NCBI RefSeq assembly: GCF_010093535.1
Contig: NW_022985171.1
Location: forward strand, 634,232-698,231
Reading direction: 5' to 3'
DNA length: 64,000 nucleotides
From: Lindgomyces ingoldianus
Lineage: Eukaryota > Ascomycota > Dothideomycetes > Pleosporales > Lindgomycetaceae
In this document: piece after piece, positions 32,613 to 43,782 of the stretch
Position numbering within the stretch: the first letter of the stretch is position 1
Layout: every line of letters starts with the position of its first letter
Notes under the pieces: generated by a model
The model's database searches: none
Seen by the model: only the letters and a program-made list of their open reading frames with translations
What the model was told of the DNA's origin: nothing
Program-made: the position numbers and the translations under genes

Positions 32613-33800
32613 TTACTCTGAGAGGCTCTTGGCTGATTGTCTATCCTCGTAATCCATATCATGATCCGCTCGCTTCGCCGCTCTCCTCTCTTGCTCAGCG
32701 TACTTTACTTCATCGTCTGACCGGATCTCTTCAGGAGGTGTCTCAGATCGTTTTCGTTTGTTGATGCCATCAGGCAAAGGTTCCTCATACGTGGCTTGTT
32801 GTACTTCATCCTCCGCCTCAGCGATGTATTCGCAGAGCTGTTCCCCAGAGATACAAATGTCTATATCTTCATCTCCTATTTGCTCGAGTGCAATTTTTTG
32901 GCAGGTAAAATCGCTTAGACGGAGTCGTAGGCCAGGGTGCCCAACGGAGTTACCTTTGTCATTACGGATAACCTGGTAATCAAGAGTGTCAGGACATTAA
33001 GAACGCGTAAGGATTATGAAGATCATGCATACTTCATCTGTCGCCTCTGCTACAACTACTAAAGTCTTATTAGATATCTGTGGTCGCCAAACCGACAACG
33101 TCGCTTTCCGCGACTCCTTGCCGTATGCAATGTCCAGGCCGACGACGACCCGTATGTTTGCATTTGAATCCACAATATAGCTCTCGGCTAGCCGGTCTAG
33201 CCGAAGCTGCGAGTATGCGATCTCAAAGATAACGCCTGGAAATTTTGCACCCTTCCGCCCGAACGATATGTCTGGATGGTACCTCGACTTGCTACCAGTG
33301 AAACGTATTTCAGTAGATCTGGCGGGTCGTAAATTCTTCGCGAACTGAGCTGTTCTGCCAGGTCCTTTACTAATTACTTTCAACTGGGTCCGAATGTTAT
33401 CCTCCACCTTGTCCACAAAGAACTCGTGTACCCCAGTAGGCATGCGGACTACTAGTCGGCGCTTCGTTTCGTCGTAGTCATACCTGCCAATCTGTCAGCC
33501 GTGATCAATAAGGTCTCTAAAGTCCACTCACCGTATACTGGCTTCCGCGTACTTCAAAAGTGCGTCGTCTTGCTGGAGGTTACTCTGTATCTGATCGAAC
33601 TCTCCTGTCGCAAGCCAATACTCTATCCAATTGTTTCCTTCAGTATACCTTCCTGCTTGGATCCTATTAAAGAGTGCGATAACGCGATGCTGCGCCTCTG
33701 CAGCTGGCTTCTTGTTAGTTGACGGAGGTGTTAAAGGCGGCTCTCTGAAGCTTAGAGGTGGTGAAACGTCTTGCTGCTCCATTATTTGCAAGTCCGACAT
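32613..33800 (-). CDS. PD-(D/E)XK nuclease-fold-like protein
   Basis: Three exons, 33800-33532, 33483-33033 and 32972-32613, give 359 residues with matching phases. Donors are GTGAGT and GTATGC; introns are 48 and 60 bp. The central part has HPDISFG, then GVIFEIAYSQ, an acidic D...E-x-A/Y pattern, and RVVVGLDIAYG with a following SVWRP strand. I associate this with fungal proteins of the PD-(D/E)XK nuclease superfamily often found near transposons. The usual catalytic Lys after the Glu is not obvious, so activity is uncertain. The C-terminal exon is acidic with a KRKR basic patch, plausibly nuclear. The ATG at 33800 is the first in frame; upstream only TTG is available. The role is unknown. 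Confidence 0.75.
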
Positions 33801-34129
33801 TGATATAGCTGTATGCTGCACAGCATCGTGGAGTTGTTCGGTGGCGCCGCATTCGCACAAACTGACCAAGAGCTGGGTGTTTTGGTTGACTCAGCAACAG
33901 CGCCACATAGCTAGGGAGCCAATAACATAACTGTGGCTAAAGCGACAAGCCACCCTGCACGTGAATTTTTGAGAGCAAGCACGACGGCAGGGAGAATCAT
34001 TACGCGTTAGAGGCTCGGAGGACTGTACACCGTCTAGACACTATTGTAAGTTAGATTATTACGTAACGTACCTCTTCTAAAACCCCTCCCTCTCCTCTCC
34101 TATCTTCTTCTTCCTAAGAGACTAGTTAC
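33801..34129. other. Intergenic, no gene seen
   Basis: About 330 bp between the PD-(D/E)XK-like gene and the first LTR of the AT-rich island. It should contain that gene's promoter; no specific site was identified. Confidence 0.4.
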
Positions 34130-34511
34130 TGTTAGAAGGCACCTGTAAGGACGGAGCTCTGTACCACTGCGCCAATACAACCAAAAAGGTGCGAATAATA
34201 AACCAACGGTTGATCTTGCGTACAGAATAGTATATATACCCGTCGCGCGTAAGCGCCATCTCGGCCTTACAGCACCTAGCAATAGGAAAGTTGAGGTAAG
34301 ATATCCGTAACACCCCTGCTGTACCCCTATTCCCCCAAGTATTTAGCCGCACCTCTCCCCTTAGCTAGCTTAGTAGTTTTCTAATATCCTCTTGTACAAG
34401 GCCTATAGGTGTTAATAGAATTCCTAGGTTTCTAAGTCCCTACACACTTCTATATGCCTCTAAGTAGATTCACACCGCATTTAGACCTGTTGTCTTGCCT
34501 GCGCTGTTACA
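34130..34511 (+). repeat. Degenerate LTR of the 288-bp family, interrupted by another LTR
   Basis: Positions 34313-34511 align without gaps to 43579-43777, the right 199 bp of the solo LTR there. The left part is rearranged: it shares only GATATCCG with that copy and is split by the LTR at 34144-34271. The outer left boundary (TGTTAG at 34130) is uncertain, and no perfect target duplication is visible. Confidence 0.6.
34144..34271. repeat. Nested solo LTR, TGTAAGG...CCTTACA family
   Basis: 128 bp with TGTAAGG and CCTTACA ends, flanked by GCACC at 34139-34143 and 34272-34276. It is a short member of the family at 30052 and 41363, inserted in an older LTR. It contains a TATA-like run (TATATATA). 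Confidence 0.8.
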
Positions 34512-34688
34512 GTTTTAAAGATTTTATAGATTACTATAGTAGCTTAAATACTTAAAAGACTAGAAGTATTTAACCTTTCTTATTAGTATATGAAAGGTTA
34601 CTTAGTAGATACATTATTAATTAAAGTATAAGGTGCTAATATTCTGTTAGAGTAGACTATTTGCTTGTGTAGACTGCTTGCTTGTAAA

Positions 34689-35005
34689 TGTCACGATTGT
34701 GCACGAGTAAGGTTATAGAGCTTCACAGAGGTCTAGTTTAATTACTACGTGAGGTATTATAGTAGGTACAAGACGTTGTGTAAGGAACAGAAAGGTTTAA
34801 AAAAAATTAGTAATTAAATACTTAGCTTAAAAGTCTAAGCACTTTAAGTATAAATTAAGCTTATTCTAAGTTTAGTTAGTGTTAAGGCAGTTTATACTTA
34901 AGTTTATGTCTATGTTATGTTATATTTATGTTAAACATGCACTAATAATACTCTAGTATATGTCTAATACAGTTATGTCTAGGATCTAGGGAGGATACTA
35001 TAATA
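34689..35005 (-). repeat. Left LTR of the Gypsy element (3' LTR in element orientation)
   Basis: 317 bp; starts TGTCACGATTGTGCACG. Its right end reads CTATAATA where the partner has CCGTGACA, every difference being a C-to-T or G-to-A change. Confidence 0.9.
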
Positions 35006-38000
35006 GTACCCCCTTTCTTATTAAAAAGAGAATCTTTTACATTAGTAGTTCTAGCATTAAGTTGTTTTTATTAAAGTATAAGTTTAGTTTAAATAAGTAT
35101 TAAGCATAAAATTAGGTTACTATAGAGTTTTTTTATAAAGCTTTTATAAGTTTTTATAATAGTTTATTGTATCTAGTTTATTTTATAAAGTATTTATAAA
35201 TATATTTTTTCTTATTAAACTAAATTTATTTAATGTCTTTTATAACATATTTTAGTTTATTATTTATAATAATAAGTTTAAGTAGTAGGTTTAGCTATTT
35301 AAGTAGATAGTTAGATTTAAAGGCTACTTAGTGTAGTAATAATATGTAGAACATAGGGTGTATCTTTATGCTGTTAAGTAGAATTAATTAGTAAGCATAT
35401 AATAAAACTATATAAGCTACTATAAAAGGGCTAAAGTTTTTTTAATTAAGTTTCTTTAATTATTAGTTTATTTAAATATTTCTAGCATCTAGCTAGACCT
35501 TCTTACTAGCTATATACATAGAGGCAGAGGTTTAGAATTAGTTTACATACTTTTATTAAAAAGCTTAAGCCTATGTAAGCTTTTTATAAACATATTTAAA
35601 TATATTTTAAATTTTATTAATAAGTCTATTTATGTTTATTACTTATATAAATTAATAAGTTAGTTAAAGAGTATTTAAAAGTAGTTTAAATCTTATTTAA
35701 AAGTAGTATTTATAGTTTACTAAAAATAGAAATACTTATATTAATTTAAATATTATGTTATTAGCTTTAAACTATACTATAGCTAACTATTTTACCTAGT
35801 TATCTTACTAGTAGTTTATGTACACTTATAAAACTTATTTTATTACAGTGTTTATGTTCTTAGTCTAGCTATTAGTCTCTAAGTAAAAAGCTATAAATAG
35901 ATAAAGAATAATTTAAAGCTATTTATAAAGTTTATTTTAAAAGGCTAAGACAAACTATGTACCTTTATCTAATATAATTATGTTAGGTAGGCTATAGTAA
36001 ACTTATACATATTAGTAGAATAACTAGGCTATATTAGGGGCAGTTATAAAGAAACATAGTATTAAGTGTTAATACTTAGTTAAGTAATTAATAACTACTA
36101 TAATATTTATATACCTTTTAAATAAAAGTAGGTTTATAATAAAATTAATTAATATATTTTTCTAAGCTTATTTAAAGATTAGAAGTAGTTTAAGTAGGCT
36201 ATTATACCTTTTTTAAAAAGCTTTTACTTTATAGTAAGTATAGCAACATAATATGTATTAGCGTACAGTATAGAACATGCAGGGCTAGTAGTACTCTCTC
36301 TATAGTAGGTTAAGAGTCTTTCTTCTGCCTAGGTGTTCTTTAATAGGCAAGTTATGTATAATTTAAAGTAGTTTAATTCTTAGTTTATTAAAATTAAAAA
36401 TTATAAGTTAGTTATAGTAATATAGCTTACTATTTTAGTTTTTATAGTTAGCTAGTGTTACCTTCTTTAACTAACTAGCGCTATTTTAAAGCAAATCTAA
36501 AGTTTCTTAAATAAATTTATTATTTAAATACTTATTAGTAATAATCTAATTAATTATCTAATTTATTTTATTTAAGTTAAAGTCTAAAAATAGCTTAAGT
36601 TAAAGTAAAGTTTAGTGTTAAGCCTTTTACACTTCTTTTTAAGTAAAAACATTTTAAAATTACCTTATAAAAGCATCTAGTTTCCCTCTATCTTAACTAG
36701 AATAATAAGTAATTTTAAAATTAAAATAAAATAGGTATTTAAACTAATAAGCTTATTAGTAGCTAAGTTATTTTATAGTTGTAAAGTACTATAAGTTCTT
36801 ATAGTTAGATAAGACCTATATTAGATGCGCTATACTTTTTAGTTTAAGTTACTATTATTTAAAGCAGTATACTATAGTAAGTAATTTTTTATTATAGATC
36901 TTATAATTACTTTCTACAGAACTTATTTTTTTTAAAAAGTATATAATAGGCCTAATAGTCCTGTCTAGCTTAGTCTAAAAAAGAACTCTAGCTACTATGT
37001 AGTCTAAAGCATTAGCTTTTATAAGTATTAGTAGTTTAAAGTTAAAGTAGTAGAGTATTAAAGCTTTAGTAAAAGCTTTCTTTAGCTAGTTAAAGAACTA
37101 TTAGTAATTTAAGTTAAAGTTAAATTAAATCTTTTTTTTAGTAAGTATAATTATAAGGCTTACTTACTATAAAAAGTTATTAATAAATTATTAGTAAAAG
37201 TTAGTAAATTTTATAAAAGCATAAACATCTTTTATATTTTTTAGATATTGCTAATCTAGCATAGTCTAAACTTTAATAAGGTCTATTTAAATGCTATTTA
37301 TAAAGATTACATATTCTAAATATATAACCTTTAATTAGTAAAACTTACATTTATTTATATTAAGTTATAAACCTACTTCTTCTATAGCCTTTAGCACTAG
37401 GCGTACATGCTGTTTATGCTCTAAAAGGCTATTACTATAGATTAGAATATTATTAATATACATAGTGCAAAACACATCTAGGTAGAGTTAGAGTAAGTTG
37501 TTTATAAAATATTAAAAAGTACTAGGCGCGTTAGCTAAGCTAAAGGGCATTACTAAGTACTTAAATAGTTTATATTAAGTCTAAAACACTATTAGCTACT
37601 TATTACTTTTTACTATTCTTAGCTTATTAAAGGTAGTAATAATATTTAACTTTATAAAATACTTTACTTTACTTAGTTAACTTAAGGTTTTTTATAAAAA
37701 AAAATTAAGTATTAGTTTTTAATAGTAATAGCATTTAGTCTTTAGTAATTAATGTAAAATTAAAGCCTACCTCTAAGTTTCTTTATAAATAGTATAAGTA
37801 ACACTACTAGTAAGAAGCTAGCTTAAATAAACTTTTTTTTTAAGTTTTTATTAAAGTATTTTTAAAGCACTTTTAATTTATTTAGTAACATTTTATATAG
37901 TAGCCTATAACTAGGTTGTTTACTAGGCTTAAAAGTTATCTAGTAATTATATAAATGTTATATTAAAAACTTATTAAACTTATTTTAAAAAAAGACATAT

Positions 38001-40027
38001 AATAAGTTATAGTAGTTTTAAAAGACTATTATTTTTAAGTTAGTATGTTTTTAAAAAGCTAGAGCTTAGTCTATATTAGAAATTATAACTGCGTAGATTT
38101 TATAATTTAGTTATTAAGCTAAGGTTATAAATAAAGCAGGTTTTATATAGCAGATATCTATCTGCTATTTAAGTCCTAGTTTATGTCTAAATTAGGTAAG
38201 TAAAGATTCTTTAAAAGCTTTTTTTTCTTTAAGTTTAAGCAGTTATTAAATTATTTTATATAGCTTATTTTAGTAAAAGGCCTAGCTTATTAGCCTTACT
38301 TAAGTAGTTTTTTTTTAAGTTATTAAAAAGTAAGTCTAAAAACTTTCTATATTAAGTGCTACTTAAGTGTTATTTAGGTATAAGCATAAGCATACATTTT
38401 AGCATTAAAAAAAGTTAAAGTTTAAAACTTACTTTTAGTAATTAAAAGTAACTTTATGCTAATATAGCTATAGTTGTCTTAGAATTAGGTTATAACATTT
38501 TATGTTTATTATATAAAGCTTAATCTGCTTCTTATAGTGTTAGTAAGTAATTATAATAGTTATAGTATAAAAAATAAAACTTTTTTTAAGTTATTTTTTA
38601 TTAAATCTAGTTAAGTAAATTATTTAAGTAAGTAGTATTAATTAAAGATTTAGTTTACACGCTAGTTTTTTATTAATGTAACTTATACTATTTACTTCTA
38701 AGTTAATAAAAGCTTATATTAAAGCTAATATAGTTTTTTATTATAAACATATAAAAATATTAACTTAGTACTTTTAGTTATTAGTAAGGGACTTAGCCTA
38801 TAAGTTAGTAGAGATCTAGTGTTAAATTAGTCCTAAAGGGCAACTTAGCCCTAAGATAAGCCTTTTTACAGGCTTCTACTGCTATAGCTATAGCTATGTT
38901 AAGAGTAGTAAAAAAGATTAAAGCTTAAATATAAGTTAAAGCTTTTATAAAAATAAAATTAAAATAGTAAAAATCTTTAATAAGTGCTAGCAGCACTACT
39001 TATATAGACTTAAAAAAAAATAAAGTAGTTTTAAAAAATATAACTATACTTACTATACTTAAAGTATTAACTTTTTTTTTTATAATTTTTACACTTTTTA
39101 AAACTAACTAAAGCATAATTTAAATTAATTTTTATTATATTAAGGTTTTTATTTATAACTGCGCTAGTTTAGGGGCGTATTAGGGCTTATATAGAGAGGA
39201 ACCTTATGTTATTATTATAGGTAGTAATTAGGTTTACATACATATTAAGGTTATTTAAAAGGGGTTCTTCTACTATAGTGTGTTATAGTTTAGTTAAGAG
39301 GGAGTTATATAGGGCTATAATTAGACCTATCTTATTTAGGCCTATATTAAATGTAAGTTAGTAAAACTTAGTAAAGTGTAAAGTAAAGCTTTTTTTTTTA
39401 TTATAAAGTGTTTAAGTAACTTAAGGCTATTAACTTTTTATTTAAGTTTTTATAAGTTACTTATAAAAACACTATAAATTAATTTAAGTTAATAATATTT
39501 TTATTTATTAGTAAGTTAATTAAGGCTATTATATTATAGTTAAGTTAAAAGTAGGTGTATAGTAACTAAAAGTATTTAAAAAAAATTAGTCTATGTTTTC
39601 TTTAAGTTTATATTAAAGCTTATATAAAAAGAAAAGTAAGTCTTTTTATTTTTTATTAAATAGTAAGGGATTAAAGAGTTAGTTAGATTTTATTACTAAG
39701 TTAAAAAAGTTATAAGTTATAAGTAGTGTTAAGTAGAAAAAAGTTAAGCTATCTCTAGACTTTTAAGTAAGCTTTAAGGCTAGTAAGTTCTTAGTTCTTA
39801 CTACTATAATAAAAGTTAAGGCAAAAATAGACTACTTAATAATATAAAGCTGTTTTTTAAAATCTTTTTAAAAAGCTTTAAAGCTTATAACATAGTAGCT
39901 TTTTTATAAAGTAAGTGCTTTTTAGAAAGCTTTTTAGCTTACTTTAATAGTTTAAAGTTATGCAAGTACTAAGCTTATTAGATTAAATTTAGAAGCTATT
40001 CTTAGCTAAAGTTTTAACATAATATAA

Positions 40028-40345
40028 TGTTATAATTATGCATAAGTAAGGTTATAGAGCTTTACAGAGGTCTAGTTTAATTACTATGTAAGGTATTATA
40101 GTAAGTATAAGATGTTATGTAAGAAATAAAAAGGTTTAAAAAGAAATTAGTAATTAAATACTTAGCTTAAAAGTCTAAGCGCTTTAGGTATAAATTAAGC
40201 CTGTTTTAAGTTTAGTTAGTGTTAAAGCAGTTTATGCTTAAGTTTATGTCTATGTTATGTTATATTTATGTTAGACGTGCACTAATAATACTCTAGTACA
40301 CGTCTAATACAGTTATGTCTGGGATCCGGGGAGGATACCGTGACA
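40028..40345 (-). repeat. Right LTR of the Gypsy element (5' LTR in element orientation)
   Basis: 318 bp; ends ACCGTGACA followed by the GTAAA target duplication. Its left end is decayed to TGTTATAATTATGCATA compared with the other copy. Confidence 0.9.
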
Positions 40346-40350
40346 GTAAA

Positions 40351-40763
40351 ATACATTAGTTGTCTGTACGTAGCAGCAGTGTTACAGTCTGGATACTAGT
40401 TATCGCGCGAGAAGGATCACGTAACTATGTCACATGATGCTCGTGCGCGAACCTCCGTACGCGAACATGTAGATATTCCCCTTTTCCTTCGTACGCAAGA
40501 GAGAAGACAAGCAATGACCAGAAATCTGTTGCCCACCCTACCTACTCTGTACGCTGTGCACACTGTACACTACTCTTACTCTTGTTACTTAAGTGCTCAT
40601 ATCATAAGCAGCTAGCTAAAAGAGCCTATTCAACATTAGTTATAGTATATTTTTGTGTAAGTACACATTTCTTACTGTTTTTTTTACTATTATTATATCT
40701 AATAATTTTTTATTTTAGTAGTTAAGTTAGATAACTACTGCTTTTTATTATCTTTATAACGTA
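40351..40763. other. Spacer between Gypsy element and foldback element
   Basis: The first 260 bp are of ordinary composition and carry a 62-residue frame (40427-40615) without recognisable content. The rest is AT-rich. Confidence 0.4.
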
Positions 40764-41987
40764 CACTATAGGCTAGTTGCTTACACACCTAAGTTACTTA
40801 CTTTTACTAAAACTACACTAAACTACTTTTTTTACACTAATATATTCCTAACAACCCTTCTTAAATATGTTAAAAAAATGTTAGATATAGCTTATACTTT
40901 AGGCTTTTAAATAAAATATAACACTTTTAAAGTAACAAACTATAGCTATGTATAAAGTATTTTAAAATAATAAATAACTAACATACTAGATAACCTTTAT
41001 AAGCTAATTCTATAGCTAACTTATAAAAGCTAGATAATAATAAAAAGTAAGTAATTATTAAGCATATACTTAGCTAAATATGTAAGGATTTTCCTTTTAG
41101 CTAGTAGATGTAGCTAATATGGCTAATTTTTTACATGCGAAGTATAAACTAGCCTAGTATATTTATTAAGTGTTATCTAAGGCTTAAAGCAAAGTTTAAG
41201 TATAAGTATAACTATAAAAAAGCTTTTTATAAGAGTTTTAAAGTAATTTAAAGCGAAGTATAGCATTTAGAATAACAATATATATAACTTTAATAAGATA
41301 GGCTTTATAATAGGCTAGATATTTGCTAACTATACTTATACTTAAAACTTTACTTTAAGCTTTGTAAAGATAGAATAGTAGGTAGCACAGATAGCACTAA
41401 GAGCAAGGGTTCGGAGAAAGATAGGAGTGTATTGTAAGAGAGACGAATCGCTGCCAAGCCTCGCTTGTTAGGATTCATGCTTATATACGAAGCACAGGTC
41501 ACCTGACCTCCAAATAGGTCGGGTGAGGCCATACTAGCCTGTTCTAGGACATCCGGCCTTACAAGCTTTAAATAACACTTTATAAACATACTAAGCTAGT
41601 TTATGCCTAGCGTGTAAAGAATTAGCTATATTAGCTACAGCTACTAGCTAAAAAGAAAATCTTTACATATTTAGCTTAAGTATATGCTTAATAATTACTA
41701 GATTTTTATTATTATTTAGCATTTATAAGTTAGCTATAAAATTAGCTTATAAAAGTTGTCTAGTATGTTAGTTATTTATTATTTTTTAAAAAACTCTATA
41801 CATAGCTACAGCATATTACTATAAAAGTATTATGTTTTATTTAAAAGCCTAAAGTATAAGCTATATCTAATGTTCTTTTAATATGTCTAGGTAGTGTTGT
41901 TAGAAATGCATTAGTGTAAAAAGAGTAGTTTAGTGTAGTCTTAGTAAAAGTAAGCAACTTAGGTGTGTAAGCAACTTGCCTGTAGTG
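40764..41987. mobile_element. TA-flanked foldback / MITE-like DNA element
   Basis: A long imperfect inverted repeat. The left arm (about 40764-41225) reappears reverse-complemented in the right arm (about 41325-41987, after removing a 206-bp LTR insertion), leaving a loop of roughly 100 bp. Outer ends read CACTATAGGCTAGTTGC on the left and the complement of CACTACAGGCAAGTTGC on the right, each preceded outwardly by TA. Terminal parts carry repeated AAGTTGCTTAC-like units. TA flanks and subterminal repeats suggest a Tc1/mariner or pogo non-autonomous derivative. There is no open frame, and many transitions separate the arms. Confidence 0.8.
41363..41563. repeat. Solo LTR nested in the foldback element
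   Basis: 201 bp, TGTAAAG...GGCCTTACA, flanked by AGCTT at 41358-41362 and 41564-41568. It is less AT-rich than its host element, so it is a younger insertion. On the minus strand it shares TGTAAGGCCGG and a GCAGCGATTCGTCTCTCT stretch with the LTR at 30052-30292. Confidence 0.88.
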
Positions 41988-42112
41988 TATGTTAAGTAAG
42001 GTTATTATCTTTACTTAGTTTAAGCTAGGTATACTATGTAATTAGATTCTTTAAGTTAGCTTAAGTAGCTAGGTAAGTAATAACATTTACTAACTATAAG
42101 CTTATTGCTAGT

Positions 42113-42910
42113 CTAAAGAGTTCTGCTATTCTTAGCTTCCTGATCTTGCAAAGCTTTCTGCTGTTTCCAAGCTCTTATCTGTTCCAATGATTTCAGATAC
42201 CCCTCCTTTAATCTGACATCCTGCCACTCCTTCTCTTCATACAGATATAAAATGTCCGGCCTAGCATAAGCATATTCAACTATCAACCTAGTATTCGCTG
42301 GCAACAGCACACAATCCTCCAAGTCCCCAGCGGCCTGCAAGATATTCTCGCGTAGACTCATCAGCCAGGGGTGAACCACGGAGACGTAGTCGTGAACTGT
42401 GACAAATTCTCCCGCGGCCTTGACGACCAAAGAGACCTTCGTCTTCCGCGGCCGATCTTGATGACAGCACCGCAACAAGTGCTCCGGGCCCTCCTCATCC
42501 GAGTCCGGGTCGTAATCGGGAAGCGGTCCAAAGCGCGCAAAATCACTAGCTTCATTGTGAGGGCCAGGCTCCGCGTGGTCGCGGTGGATATCGAGCCACA
42601 GCTCCTCCCAATCGTCGAGCTGCTCGACATGCACGGTGACGGATGAGATCTTGGGCTCGGTGAGCGGAGATTGCGATACTGGAGACCAGCTCGGCGAGGG
42701 CGCTGTCTGGTCACAATAGGGCGCCAAAGGGGTGTTGGGGTCGTAATGCCTGTCGTCCATGACACGGATGGCGCTGCTCAGAGGGCCCTCGAGAGTCCAA
42801 TAAAGGCGCAAGGCATCGCTAGTAAGCAGGATTTGCTGTTGAGCTTTGCGGGCGGCTTCGAAGGAGGGTGGTGCGTCGACCTCCCTCAAATCGGAGACTG
42901 TTGCGGACAT
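42113..42910 (-). CDS. Hypothetical protein, 265 aa, inside the transposon island
   Basis: One exon encodes 265 residues with normal codon use in sharp contrast to the AT-rich flanks. No family is recognised. The N-terminus is Ser/Pro-rich and includes acidic patches (DPDSDEEGPEH near residue 137). The middle has two cysteines and basic residues (RCCHQDRPRKTK), then beta-like hydrophobic strands (KVSLVVKAAGEFVTVHDYVS). The C-terminus (about 220-265) is charged and helical, probably coiled-coil. There is no signal peptide or membrane segment. An intact open frame surviving between retroelements suggests selection or recent arrival, but there is no direct evidence for function. Confidence 0.65.
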   Translation of the reverse strand: MSATVSDLREVDAPPSFEAARKAQQQILLTSDALRLYWTLEGPLSSAIRVMDDRHYDPNTPLAPYCDQTAPSPSWSPVSQSPLTEPKISSVTVHVEQLDDWEELWLDIHRDHAEPGPHNEASDFARFGPLPDYDPDSDEEGPEHLLRCCHQDRPRKTKVSLVVKAAGEFVTVHDYVSVVHPWLMSLRENILQAAGDLEDCVLLPANTRLIVEYAYARPDILYLYEEKEWQDVRLKEGYLKSLEQIRAWKQQKALQDQEAKNSRTL

Positions 42911-43484
42911 GGTGGTATAGATTATTGAAGTAAGGTTGTGTATTGTAGAAGTAGTGGTTTCTCAAGCCCTTTTAGCTAGGCGCTTCTTAGCTTGTTATTG
43001 AGCCTTTACTAACTACTTACATGGTGTCACAGTTATGCTACAGCTATCCAACCCCTGATTGTCGTGTGCGAAATTTGCTGGATTCTTGGCAATGCCAGGT
43101 AGCAACTTTTCCCTCACAGAGATTCAGGTAACTGCACATATCGCCCTATGCACTCCACCTAATAGAAGGACATTGTATAGTAAAGCTTTTTAATAACCTT
43201 TATTAGCCTTATCTTACTAATTTTTAAAGCAGTTACTACTAATTATAACTACTTTAAATTACTTACTTTTATTATTAATATAAATAACATAATCTACTAC
43301 AGAGCTAGTAACTTTAGAACACATACAAAACCCTACTTAGTAAGCAGCTCTATCTCTAGAACTACTTGTTAGAATCCTTAAGAAATTTTACTATAGAGCT
43401 GTACCTAACAAATAATGTTGTTCTAGAATATCTAAGCTCTAGGTTATATAAGCAGTAAGCTATTTAAAAAACTCTGTTTTTTAG
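42911..43484. other. Intergenic, no gene seen
   Basis: About 570 bp, partly AT-rich, between the orphan gene and a solo LTR. It should contain the orphan gene's promoter; no other feature was identified. Confidence 0.45.
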
Positions 43485-43489
43485 CCTCT

Positions 43490-43777
43490 TGTAAAAATTT
43501 GCATGAATTGTTCTATTCAAGTTTACCTAACAAACTGATATCCGAAGGTTCCTTGTATCTGCTCCAACCCTGCCCTAGCCTCTGCTGTACCCCTATTCCC
43601 CTAAGTATTTAGTCGCACCTCTCCCCTTAGCTAGCTTAGTAGTTTTCTAATATCCTCTTGCACAAGGCCTATAGATGTTAATAGAATTCCTAGGTTTTCA
43701 AGTCCCTACGCACTCCCATATACCTTTAAGTGGATTTACATCGCATTCGGACCTGTTGTCTTGCCTGCGCTGTTACA
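43490..43777 (+). repeat. Solo 288-bp LTR of the TRIM-like family
   Basis: 288 bp, TGTAAA...TGTTACA, the same length and order of blocks as the LTRs at 28536 and 29741. It is flanked by CCTCT at 43485-43489 and 43778-43782. It belongs to a diverged subfamily (TTAATAGAATTC where the TRIM has TCATTGGTATTC) shared with 34313-34511. Confidence 0.88.
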
Positions 43778-43782
43778 CCTCT

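Larger units (their letters stand above)
34689..40345 (-). mobile_element. Complete Ty3/Gypsy LTR retrotransposon, RIP-inactivated
   Basis: LTRs at 34689-35005 and 40028-40345 (317 and 318 bp, TGTCAC...GTGACA) enclose about 5 kb. GTAAA precedes the left and follows the right LTR as target duplication. A purine tract on the minus strand (AAGAAAGGGGGTA at about 35006-35018) abuts the left LTR, so coding runs on the minus strand. There, about 37345-37470, a reverse transcriptase core is still legible: MYINNILIYSNSLLEHKQHV, where active enzymes have YIDD. Both catalytic Asp are now Asn through G-to-A change. The interior is extremely AT-rich and saturated with stops, as expected after RIP. Gag, protease and integrase could not be read with confidence. 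Confidence 0.93.

Noticed and set aside
34144..34271. tRNA-like A-box (GGCGCAGTGGTA on the minus strand)
   Set aside because: No B box, no cloverleaf pairing and no acceptor stem; LTR boundaries explain the segment.
34130..34312. Possible copia-type LTR, TGTTAG...GTAACA
   Set aside because: No matching target duplication at these ends. A better explanation is a 128-bp LTR at 34144-34271 with perfect GCACC duplications inside a degenerate older LTR.
40427..40615. 62-residue open frame between the transposons
   Set aside because: No motif, short, and the less AT-rich composition only reflects non-RIP DNA.
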